Below are positions 1-10,798 of a stretch of DNA of 64,000 nt, in pieces. The DNA lies in assembly GCA_039619475.1 (NCBI GenBank), contig CM077116.1, forward strand, positions 29,574,183 through 29,638,182, in the 5' to 3' direction. Position 1 is the stretch's first letter, and every line of letters starts with the position of its first letter. The stretch comes from Icerya purchasi (Eukaryota; Arthropoda; Insecta; Hemiptera; Monophlebidae). The notes beneath the pieces are model-generated. The model searched no databases. It saw only the letters and a list, made by a program, of their open reading frames with translations, and was not told the origin of the DNA. Position numbers and translations under genes: made by a program.

Positions 1-309
1 ACAACTTTTATTACGAATTAACATTTATAATAAAAAGTATCGCAATTTCAAATATAGGTAAATAAAAGTTGTTTAATAAACATTTTTAAACAATTTAATG
101 CAAACAATGAAATTTTTCCGCTAATAATGGTTTTAAAATTTGGTTTAATGTCTGACAGAGTCTATATACGTACATCCGAAATAGCATACAATTTGTGCTC
201 CTGCATTTATTTTTCGTATATGCATAAGCTGAAAAGACTGTTTCGCATCTATATGTAGTTATGAAACGGAACAGCAGAATTAAAATAACCTTCTTGGCTA
301 CTTGAAGGT

Positions 310-740
310 ATTCTCTTTTCTTTTTTTCTTTTTTTGGGCCTGTAAGGACCTTTACCTAGAAATAATTAGAATAGGAAGAAATCAATTATATCTTCATACA
401 ATATCAAATGTTGTCAGGAGAAAGGAACAAATAATGGGAACAATCTGTGGGGAGGGAAAAGATAGGACATAAGAGGCACAATATGAAGTAGGAAGACTAA
501 GTATAAATAAAATGGAATAGAAAACAGGACACTCAGCAGAAAGAGATGAACATTCGAAGAACACATGCTCTTCGTTTGAGTGGAGAGGACAATATGGAGA
601 GGCAACCAACGAAACACGAAAACGGAAGAAAGATAATAAAGTATGGTTCAAGAGCGCAGACGAATAACGGAGACAACAACAGAACGACGAAGTGAAGGAA
701 ACAAAGAGAACCACAGATTGGCAACTAGGTTGGACAGACA
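310..740 (-). mobile_element. LINE 3' end, RNase H-bearing I-group-like family
   Basis: Reading the minus strand gives the C-terminus of a non-LTR retrotransposon polyprotein: SPYCPLHSNEEHVFFECSSL, then a leucine/serine-rich tail ending SFPSPQIVP. The C-P-L-H...E-H-x-F-F-E-C pattern is the C-terminal zinc-knuckle-like block seen in the other members of this family in the window. The minus-strand 3' end around 310-350 is A-rich and preceded by a GGCCC-containing remnant of the family's terminal motif. It is 5'-truncated and non-autonomous. Confidence 0.75.
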
Positions 741-1006
741 GCTAGAAAGAACAATTTCTCATTTTTAATACTAACCCAAAACTAGATGAGTGACACCGCT
801 TTAAATGTGTATTTTAAAGCGCTTGAACTCTGAATATCAATGGGTGATTCATATTCCAGCATTGATAAAGTTTCAGATTTATCTTTATTGATAAATGGAT
901 TTTGTACCCAGTCGATGTCATTATCGGTAATCGGAGCAAATATTCTGATAAAGATTTTAACAGGTTCGTCGAATGTCCACTAATGATGTTTTGAATTTCA
1001 GCTGGT

Positions 1007-1172
<166 letters not shown>

Positions 1173-1601
1173 CTGACATTCGTAAAATCCAGATGACAAT
1201 TTGTGGAACCTAGTAGGACTAGAAGAAAAAAGCCAGATTTCACATATAAAAATTAGTCGTAAAATCTCTTTCGAACATAGTAATGGTAAAATTGATAGAT
1301 AAATACAGAAACACTCGTAAATATTTCAAATTTTTAATGTTTACTCATTATTTATTATTGTAGTAACCATTGTTAATCAATAAACGGAATTATTTACCTC
1401 TCATTTACGTAGTTTTAAATGTTTAAGTAATCTGTTCAAATTGTTTAGTGCGAATATTTGTTATGAGATTTGTGGCGTCATATTTATGGCTCTTTTGAAA
1501 TGGTAATTCTCAGGCTCTAGGAGCCGGCACCATTTTTGTAAGTGTAAGTATTTTTTTGAATTTAATAGAATAACTCAAATGATTTTAATAATTTGTCGTA
1601 G

Positions 1602-1783
1602 ACCAAAGAGGCAATAGACGAGTTTTTGTTTCGACACCGAGATTCAACGATGGAATTCCGGCTACCGTATCCGAGGTAACGAACTTTAGCAGAGAAAATC
1701 AGTCGTTGCTACGACCATTTCCAAACTGGGAATCACAAAGTGTCGCCCAATGCGAAGGACCCGTTTCTGTGTATAGAACACAC
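1602..1783 (+). CDS. yellow-like: yellow-family exon, N-terminal propeller blade
   Basis: This internal exon carries the family's early block: VFVSTPRFNDGIPAT, then SLLRPFPNWESQS and CEGPVSVYRTH. The F-V-x-x-P-R motif, the L-R-P-[FY]-P-x-W pattern and the C-x-x-x-[VI]-S-V-[FY]-R segment are characteristic of yellow/MRJP proteins. The acceptor is taken as the TAG ending at 1601. Two later AGs (1607-1608, 1609-1610) are possible but would trim residues. The first two bases complete a codon begun in the previous exon. The donor is CAC followed by GTACGT at 1784, leaving phase 0. No start codon belongs here; the upstream exon should hold a signal peptide and the first propeller residues. In-frame continuation past 1783 gives residues with no family resemblance, which supports the donor. 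Confidence 0.88.
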
Positions 1784-3626
1784 GTACGTTTATTTAATTT
1801 TTCACACGTTTATTTAAATTATTCACGGGCGAAAGAAAGAGGGAAAAAAAAAGAACATGTTTGCACGCTCGTATTTTATTTTGCGTGTCGCTTAAACATG
1901 TCGCTAACTGTTCTGATATCAACATCGATGCAATGTAGTTATTTTCACGAACACTCACTCGGCAGGGTGCTAAAATTTCATATGTATAAAAACAAGTTCG
2001 CAATAGCGCATTAATTAGCGGGAATTCTCGAGAAACGGACAATTCCTCGACAAGTATAGTGGCCCGGGTGAACAACATTACCCGACTCCGACAATATCGA
2101 TATATCCGCAATCCCTGAAGTATTAGCGCATGCTACTGGTCCATAAGCAGCCGCGTTCTAACCAATGGCCGAGCTTCTACAAATGGTACGCACGCACTCA
2201 TGTCAGCAACCCAAAAGCTTAAGAATAACCGCGGCAAAATTTAAAGTACAAAATTTTAAATTAAAATCCGAAACTCTAATCATGAGCTGGAGAGCAGATA
2301 CCAAAAACTCGCCAACATCAGCCTAAATAATACAGACGCCTGATATAATATATATTCGTATATTTAAAAAAAAAAAACAGAAATACCGTCACGTTAGAGG
2401 ACTTTTTTTACATTTTTGCACACTTTTACTATTAATTTTTCTAATTTTTCTGCAAAGCATTTCCCTCAAAACTTTTCAGATAGCGACGACCATCACATAT
2501 CGTATTATTTAAAATCGCTGTTTTGATGTAGCTTCTAAGAAATCGTTAGATATCGGTAAGATTGCAATAACGAATAGATGAAAACATCAAGTCATTTCCG
2601 GAGTAAATATTAAATCTTCATAGTCGTCGGCTGATCGACTTCGTGTGACCATTATTTCAGTGCATCTCGCATGATTTTTCTCTACTGATACTTTTATTTC
2701 GGCTCAGCTGCACTGCCTGATTTCTCGAGTTATCCACACTCATTGCCGTTACGGTACCCGGCGACTTGTATTGTTCGTGAAGTTTTCCCCCTTCTATCTG
2801 TCCTAATAGATTCCTCGAAACTGATTTCTTCTCCTCGTATTCACATTTTAGGGCTTGTTATCCAAAGGTTCTAGAAAGACGATGGTCAAATATTTAGCTG
2901 CTGCAAACATCTCTGGTACGCATTTATCCTTTTCGCATGTTTAGAGTCCGAAAAGATCCGAAAGTTGTCGCAATGAAATTGCATTGGCGCCAGTTAAAGA
3001 ACTGCTTTATAAAAATTTTTCTAGTTACGTTCGTGGTATTAAAGAACAGATTTAAAATTAATTTTGTGACACGAAATTTATCATCTTTTTTTTTTTTTTT
3101 TTTTTGTAACATTCTATTTATTTTTAAATGATAGTAATACAGTAAATAAATTCCCCTTTAATCAGGAACAAAAATAAGTATAAAATAATTTATTTTAATA
3201 AGTTAAAATAAATATCTCAATTTAGAGAAACCTTTTTCGAGCATAGCCCATCATTAACTAAAACAATACACAGTAGACCCATATAAAACCGAAAACACGC
3301 TGCAGAGAACTCACAGGACCTGAATGTATATACTAATAGGCGGATAGCGCTTAACTACGATGGAAGGCGGTAAAATATATAAAAAATCAACGGCTTTGTT
3401 TACAAAATAGCGACGAATTTAACGGACAAAATATTCGAAATAAATTGTTGGACTGTTTAATAAGCCGGTTGTCGTGTTTTAGGTAAGTTTTTTTTTTTTT
3501 TTCTTTGGCCTAAACGATTATAGTTCATGTAGCCAGCAAACTAATGTTATAATCGAATTTAATAATGAAGCGGAACAAAAATCGAAAAGCAGTTAAAATT
3601 TTATACGAAAAAGAAGATTATTATTA
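1784..3626. other. intronic stretch without recognised content
   Basis: AT-rich DNA between the first visible exon and the RTE inverted repeat. Homopolymer T tracts at 3087-3105 and 3488-3502 may be old retroposon tails. I looked for the missing yellow-family exon (a C-x-x-L-W-V type block) here and did not find it. Confidence 0.5.
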
Positions 3627-4545
3627 TTAGGTATTTGATAAGAGATTATTTCTATATTTATAATTTTCAGCTACGTTCATTACATTTATTTTATAGGAAA
3701 ACTGATATACTGTTTTTTTTTTTAATGAATTAGATTTACGTTTATTTTTTATTAGATGCTCAGCATAATAAGTAGATTTTTCAATTTCATTATTGTCAAA
3801 TGATTTTATCTTCTTCTTTCCTAACGATTTCCCGGTGCGGGGTCCGCTTGGTGGCACTTTCTTCTCCATTTTCTACGGTCCTCGGCGTCCTCTATCCCAA
3901 CACCGCGACTTCCACCATGTCGTTGTTGACGGAGTCTATCCACCGTCTTCTCGGTTTTCCTCGTGGTCATTTTCCTCCAGGGCTATAATCCATTAACATC
4001 CTCGCAGGGCTATTGTCTGTTTTCCTCATGATGTGACCGTACCATCGGAGTCTCGCTTCCCGTAATTTCAAATGTACAGGTGCAACTCCTATACATATCC
4101 TTGTTTTTAATATGGTCGAGGAGTGTGCGCCCGAGAGACCAGCGTAACATTTTCACTTCAGCCACATGAAATTTTTGTTCCATTTTTGTGGTTGTCGCCC
4201 AGCATTCAGCTCCATATAGCATTGCAGGTCTGATAATCGTCCTGTAGATCCCTTTGAGATGTATTGGTATTCTCTTGGGGTAGTATGCGACAAGAGAATA
4301 CCAATACATCTCAAAGGGAGGATATACAAGACGATTATCTGTCAAATGATTTCATATATTCTCCTTATATCTGCATTTGATTTTTCTGCCCGTAATGAAA
4401 TAGAAAAATCTACATATTATGCTGAAAATATAATGAAAAATAAACATAAACCTAATTCGCTAGAAAAAACACTATATAACACAGCTTCCTATAATAAAGA
4501 AAACTTAATGAACATAGCTCAAAAATTATTTGTGTTAATATGTTG
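3627..4545. mobile_element. head-to-head inverted repeat carrying RTE-like LINE fragments
   Basis: The minus strand of about 3800-4280 encodes an RTE-type reverse transcriptase C-terminus: IYRTIIRPAMLYGAECW, then VAEVKMLRWSLGR, then LRWYGHIMRKTDNSPAR and a basic RGKPRRRWIDSV segment. The A-M-L-Y-G-[AS]-E-C-W and M-L-R-W motifs are typical of the clade. From about 4279 the sequence turns back on itself: the 4231-4278 segment reappears inverted at 4291-4341. A second block (minus strand NEIEKSTYYAEHLIKNK at 3700-3790; plus strand NEIEKSTYYAENIMKNK at 4400-4450) is also mirrored. The right arm lacks most of the RTE core carried by the left arm, so the palindrome is asymmetric. Confidence 0.8.
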
Positions 4546-5020
4546 CATCTAATTAATCTACTTAATCCCCTTTTACGTTTCTTTATTAATTATTGTCAAG
4601 ACACAGTCCAACGAGAGAAAGAGGGAGAAAAACAAGAGCAAAAGAAACTTTACAACCCGATAGCGCGTTTAGAAAAGAAGTGCAAGTGGAGATTGGACCA
4701 ATCACGACATAGAAATATGTTGAATTAAACGAATCATTTTAGATAACGCTGTATATTCGCAAAGTGGTACGTATCTAAAGCGCGTTGCTCGGAATTTTTT
4801 TTGTAAAGAATTAAAGAAAATGCGTGAAAGTAACGAATAATTAAGTATTCAAACTAATAAATTTAATTACGATTGTTAGACAAAATAGTAGAGTATTCAG
4901 TTGAATTTGCTCAAGACTTTATAGAATATTGTTCATTAACTCTCAAAAAGACCTCTTGAAAAATAAGCCGAGACTGGGATAATTAAACTCGGTTCCTAAA
5001 AAAATAAACACACGTACACG
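4546..5020. other. no recognised feature
   Basis: AT-rich intronic DNA between the RTE inverted repeat and the Copia relic. The short frame at 4540-4728 is Lys/Glu-rich without family resemblance. Confidence 0.5.
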
Positions 5021-6040
5021 CATTAAGGCAAGACGCTAAATGCACGTACTATATAACACGCGATATTATCCTTTATAAACGTCGAATACCGTTGTATGCT
5101 ACAAGTGTATTCGTGTATTTTTATCCTGTCTGCATAGCCATTAATCTTACTTCTAGGATACATCATCTGGCAAATTATTTTTATTAAATAGCCAAATAGT
5201 ATCAATTCTTGTTTATCCTTCATCTTCAACTGCAGACCGAGTTTCATGTTTATTTATAGCATCAACCTTCCTTTTGTAATCACTATGGACTTTTTCAAAG
5301 GATCTTGAAACCTTTTACATCACCAAACGTGTTTCATATAATTCATAATTATTCGAGTAATATTTTTTGGTATTTTAATTTCATGTTTGGTCTTATGGTT
5401 ATTATTTTGGTCATCATTACTATGTTATATTCATTTGTATTCTGATACCTTTATCCCCTTCCACAGAATCTATGTTTTCTTGATTTGACTCATCTTGTTG
5501 ACTGAAATTTAATTTAATTCTTTTTGGTTTTACAATTGAAAAATGTTATGCTTCTACTATTTACCGCATTTCACTGTAATATTTATAATTGTATACCGAA
5601 CAAGTTTCCTTCTTAATTTACCGTCCGTTAAATTTACTAGTTTGTAATCGTTTTGGAAGGCAAACATCTCAGTACCAAAGAATTTCGTCATTTTAAATTC
5701 TGATTTCTCACCATGCGGTGATTTTGCGGGTTTTGTATTTTTATTAATTGTAATATTAAACGTAGCCTCGGTAGCCCGTAGTATTTTGGCAAACCTGAAT
5801 CCAAAAGTGCAGTTCTAGCTGAATCGATACTGTCCTATTAAATCTCTCAACAACACCATCTGCTGCGGTGAATAATGAATTGCTGTTCTAATTTTAATAT
5901 TATTGTTCCGAGAATATTCGGCAAATTTATTAACCGCACGTTCTTTTCCTCCGACAATTCTTAATATTTCAATTCTTCTGTAAAAATTTATTATACGACC
6001 ATTCCGCACAATCCCTAAATGTTTCAGATACTTATATTAC
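5020..6040 (-). mobile_element. Copia-like LTR retrotransposon relic (integrase to start of RT)
   Basis: On the minus strand the segment 5815-6009 reads KFAEYSRNNNIKIRTAIHYS, then PQQ. A one-base shift then gives DGVVERFNRTVSIQLEL: the Copia/Ty1 integrase motif (P-Q-Q-N-G-V-V-E-R), with the catalytic Glu kept and the upstream Asp (expected D-N/G-G) degraded to RIVGGKE. Further along the minus strand come a GLPKYYG-like segment, FFGTEMFAFQNDY (the [FW]-G-[TC]-x-x-[FY] post-integrase region), and VDAINKHETRS...EDEG, resembling the N-terminal end of the Copia reverse transcriptase. Multiple frameshifts and stops make it inactive. LTRs were not identified. Confidence 0.75.
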
Positions 6041-8297
6041 ATAGATTACAGCAAGATTAATCATCAATAAAAGTTGAAACAAAACTCTTCTAGCTTGGTC
6101 CTTTTTTCTTTATGAGTAATTTTACGCATCAGTGCTTTCTAATACTAGATTAATATTAAATACCATACTTCGAATCCGTACTTTTTGTTATTAATTACTT
6201 TAACTTCTTCCATATTGCGTGCTGGGTCCGTAACAAAATTTCTTTCTTCTTGATAGTACATCAGAACACGTTAACGGCGAAATAACGTACTTTGAATAAA
6301 TGCGCTTTATTAAATCATCTAAATTAACTATAAAACGAAAAACCAGCTCTAATAAAACAAAAAAACTATAATAGCGAAAGCACGAAGAAGGAAATTAATT
6401 GGAACGGCCTCATCGATTAATCACTAAATCGATAGATTTGTGATTTTTTTTTTGAAGTAAAAATTCAACTGTAATCTTAGCAAAACCTGTTTTTGGCTTC
6501 CGTTATCATTTCACATTTTTATGCGACACAAATGTTAATACTTTGCAAGTAAATCAAAATGTTCAGTAAATATTTTAATCGCAATTTTAACATTTAGTCA
6601 TTAATGGTAGAACCGTTTTAAAGAATGTGCATAAAATGATCTGTACAATTATCTTGTAAGGCATAATTCAGAGGATTAATCGCGAAAGAGGGAAAGTAAA
6701 ATTTTCGCAAAATCAGCTATCGTCGAAATAGATTTTAAATGAGGCGCGTATGCGCCATGAAATTTTCAGAAACTCTTTTTCAGAATTTAGAAATGATAAA
6801 TCAACTAGATGTAATCATGTCGACTTTCATTATTCTCTTTGTACGTGTTCGCCAAACGTAAAACCTGAAATTTTCTTTATCAGTTTTCTAACAGGGTGAA
6901 ATATGAAAATTTGTGCAGCAGGCGACGACTTCTACAAGCATTTCATTTTCAAAATCGATTATTATCTTGATGATTGTAAACACAAATCCATTTCGTGTAT
7001 GAGATTACTTTTCAAAATAATCAGTATAGACACATCAGACGTTTTTCTTCGGAAAGCAACTGATGTCCTTCACGGAAACGATGAAAAACTGATAAAAATA
7101 TTTTATACAGACTGAAATGTTCCATTCGTATGTGAGGTCTTTGAGTTTTCGGAAACATTTCACGTTCGTTTCGTAAACAAAAATTATAACATCCCAAAAC
7201 GTTGCACGGAAGAAACAATTCTTCACGGTCCGTCAAATTCATAGAATCTACAACAGTATTAATTTGTGTGATATTTTTTAGATTTGCCGGTATACTTTTC
7301 GATCGATTTCGATTTATATTGTGCGTCTAAACAATAATGTCTTGGAGAGGTAAATTTTTAAGATGAATTCGCTATTTACTGTGGATTTTTGATGGTCGAT
7401 TACAGATATATCTAGAATCCTTTGCAAATTCTGCTAGTAGACAGCTTAATTTCCCACATCATCAAAATTCGAATTAAATAACGACTCTATAAACGATGTT
7501 ATCCGAAATTATTATAATTGCGATAATATTGGTAATCAGAATTGTTTTATTTTTATAGGATATACTCTTATGTTGTAAAACTTAATAAAAAAACAGATTA
7601 AAAAGCTTTGAAAAATCTTAATGAAATATTTCTTTTCAGCAAAAACATATTAATAATCGTTGTAAATAGTATTAAAAATTCAACTTACCTTGCGCTTGAA
7701 AATTTAGAACGGTTTGATGAATTCATTCAATAAGTGAAACCGTTTTTTAAAACTTTTCCTTTTAAAAAAAGTTTGAAATTGTTTATTACAAGTATTTTTT
7801 GTCCTCGTTGGCTTCGAATACAATCTGCACTTAACCTTTCATCTTCCCGTTATAAATCAAATACATCAAAATTACCAATTTATAAAAATGCGAAAACTAA
7901 TCGATGAATGTAACCCGTAGAAAATTTTGAAACTTATCGTAATCATATGAAAAACAATATTGCTCGAACGTTTCAGAAAACTAAGACTGAAAATATAAAA
8001 AAAAAAAGACTTAAATTTTACACAACGGAAATTATTAAGTACCAAAAAAAAACCTCAAAACGATTCATTCGTACTTTTTAAAGAACCAAAAAGATTATTT
8101 AATAGTAAGTTTACCGAACGGTTAGAAATAAATTGATCATTTTCGGACAAAATTGAAATGCGTCTGAATATTGAAAATAGTGAAAAAAATTTTAATTCCC
8201 GAATGATGAAGCAATCTTAGCATTGTAATGATTAATGACTAATAAATCAATAGGTAATCTGTCGGTGCAATAATTGTATAACACTTTTACCACTGAC
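6041..8297. other. intronic AT-rich DNA, nothing assignable
   Basis: No family-level match was recognised on either strand. The overlapping frames at 6903-7115 (plus) and 7021-7242 (minus) are 70-odd residues long, share the same DNA and have no recognisable motif. I regard neither as a gene. Confidence 0.5.
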
Positions 8298-10692
8298 AAG
8301 GAGAGCATCAGAAATGTGGGTTCCGATTTGGTCCAACTTTGTTCAGATTTTGAAAATCATCGTTTTTTGCATTAGTCCGTGAGACAACGCGCCTAAAGCT
8401 AGCGAGCTAGACTACATACGAGGTGTGATAAAAAAGTAACGAGAATTTTTAGTTTTTTCAAAAAATATATTTAGCTAATATTCAATATTTATCCCGTGGT
8501 AACCTTCAAAGTAGTGCCCCTGTGATATTATGCACACTTATGCCGCACCGTAATAGTTTCGGGAAACACTATTGAAACGTTTTTTTAGGTGCGGTATCTC
8601 GTACTGCGATTTCGCCTATATCTCCTGTATCTATCGTTGAAAAACGTTGTCCTTTTTAAATGGGGTTTCCTGAGTTTTGCGAAGTCAGATAAAGTCTGAA
8701 ATGTCTGCAGAATAGGGTAGTTGCGGAATTACAGCTATGCTACCACGAACTGTTGGATAAGCGGTCGTTGTCGTGATGCAAAACCGACGAGTTGTTTCTC
8801 TTAAGTTCGGGTCATTTTTTCCGAATTTTATTAAACACGAGGCAATAAATAAAGAAAGCGAGAGTAAAATTAAATTAAAACTTTTTCTCTTATATAAATT
8901 TTTAAAATTTTCTAATAATAAAATTTAATATTTGAAAAATATCAAAATAAAGCCAAGAATAACTAAGAATAACTTATTATACAGGTAACAGAAAAGGCGA
9001 GGATTCGAACGTCTAACCCCAAAATAGTCAAAGTGCGATCGAAAAAAATTTATAATTTCGCGCGCTTTGACTGAAATGGAATAGCTCATTATGAATTTTT
9101 ACGATCGTACAGTCAATACGGAGTATTACTAACAAGTTTAGCAATCAACGAGCCGAACTTTGGAGTAACAGCCCTCGTGGGGATTTCACACTACGACAAT
9201 GTGCATACCGCTTATGCAACAGTTCGTGGTAGTATAACATCGCTGTGATGTCGCAACCACCTTACTCTGCAGACATTACAGACTTTGTCTGATTTCCCAA
9301 AATTCAGGAAAACACATTTAAAAAGGACAACGTTTTTCAACGATAGATATAGGAGATATAGGCGAAATCGCAATACGAGATACTGCACTAGGGATGTTGC
9401 GGATCTTCCGCATAATCTTTCACATCTGCATCTGCATCCGCAATAATCAATGCGGATATTAATGCGGATGTATCGAAGGTCGCGACAAGAAAGAAATAAC
9501 TATTTAACGGATTCAAACGATTTGCATCCAATTCGACTGGCCATCACTACTTTGAAAGCTAAACTTTCAGCAAAGTTTGCTTCTTGGTTGGAAGAGAAAA
9601 ATTTATATGTCATCGCCACCTACTTAGACCCTCGCTATAAGCACAAGTTTCTTACAACAGTAACTGAGGAAAAGATTAAAGAAGATATTTTGAAGATGAG
9701 AAACACTTATGACAAACAGAAACTAGAAACACGTTGGTTTTCTTAATTGTAGAGTTGCTAAATAACAGATTCCTCGGATAAAGATGCAGAACAACCAGGT
9801 ACTTCCGGTATGGTTAGAAAGGCTGGCTTAAAAAACGATCTTGCCACGGTGCTCTAGATTCAAGTGAAGATGAGGGTGAAGAATCGTCAGAAAATGGTAA
9901 CGCCACCACTGCACTCAAGAAGGAATTGCTATCTTACCGCAATAAGCAAAGGATCAATGTAAATGAAAATACACTTAAATGATAGAGCTTTCACCGAGAA
10001 GAATTGAAAATACATATTATCTAGAATAGCACGCAGATTTTTATCACCTGCACTAAAAAGCGTACTTAGCGAACAGTTGTTCAGTAGCGCGGGCTTAATT
10101 TATGATCCTCTGCGAAACAGACTAGAACCTGTAAAGGCGGCGAAATCACTTTTCATTATATATAATGCGCCAATTTTTAACTTTAATTACTAAGTATGTA
10201 ATTATTTAATAAAAATGTAAAAGATTACGAGCTTTTTATATTATTTATGCACCAGTATGAAATTTTTTTAAAAAAAATCCCAAGATCCGCATCCGCGAAT
10301 GTGAGTCGTCAAAAATCAGTTTCCGCATCCTCATCCACGGATGTCAAAAAATCTGCATCCGCAACATTCCTATACTGTACCGAAAAAAACGTTCCAACAG
10401 TGTTTCTCGAAACTATTACGGTGTGGCATAAGTGTACATAGTATCACAGGGGCACTACTTTGAAGGAATCACGGAACAAACATTGAATACTAGTTAAATA
10501 TGCTGTTTGAAAAAACTAAAAATTCTCGTTACTTTTTGCATCTCGTGTGTAGTCTAGCTCGCTAACTTTCGGCGCGCTTTTCTCAAATTTCACAGACTAA
10601 TGCAAAAATCGGTGATTTTCGTTTTTAACCGAATACTAAAATCTGGACAAAGATGGACCAAATCAGCGATTCAAACTTATGATGTTCCCCTT
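8298..10692. mobile_element. large inverted duplication containing two mariner 3' ends
   Basis: The left arm (8298 to about 8810) and right arm (about 9190 to 10692) are inverted copies. In the right arm, plus strand, the sequence gives PYSADITDF...FPKIQENTF, then TFQQCFSKL...WHKC and SQGHYFEGI with frameshifts. This is the mariner-family transposase C-terminus (the P-Y-S-x-D, F-P-K and Q-G-x-Y-F-E-G signatures), followed by the candidate terminal repeat read inward as CGAGGTGTGATAAAAAAGTA in the left arm. The left arm carries the same on the minus strand. Both arms extend about 110 bases beyond the mariner terminal repeat, so host flank was duplicated along with the element. The spacer (8811-9189) is AT-rich. 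The right arm is interrupted by a hAT element at 9389-10372. Confidence 0.8.
9389..10372 (+). mobile_element. hAT transposon copy, internally deleted, with 8-bp target duplication
   Basis: Flanks are TACTGCAC (9381-9388) and TACTGTAC (10373-10380), an 8-bp target duplication with one mismatch. The uninterrupted left mariner arm lacks the insert at the corresponding point. Terminal repeats are TAGGGATGTTGCGGAT at the left and the complement of TAGGAATGTTGCGGAT at the right. Inside, 9450-9746 encodes NLYVIATYLDPRYKHKFL and about 10060-10170 encodes SEQLFSSAGLIYDPLRNRL. Both belong to the hAT transposase C-terminal region, the latter to the dimerisation domain. Stops and frameshifts lie between the two parts, and the catalytic N-terminal half is absent. 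Several copies of a GCGGAT-type subterminal motif cluster near both ends, as is usual for hAT transposase binding. Confidence 0.88.
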
Positions 10693-10798
10693 ATGAGTTT
10701 TACAATTAAAAATGAAATACCATTTGCCCCTTAATTAAAAAATAACAACAAATATCATGCTGAATCTTGATCAAAATATGAATCATTTACTGTACTTA

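Noticed and set aside
1706..2014. 102-residue plus-strand frame
   Set aside because: Only its first ~25 residues are yellow-family; the rest is intron read-through past the GTACGT donor at 1784.
8990..9030. Minus-strand GTTCGAATCC B-box-like sequence, possible tRNA or SINE
   Set aside because: No convincing A box or pairing acceptor stem; lies in the mariner spacer and could not be bounded.
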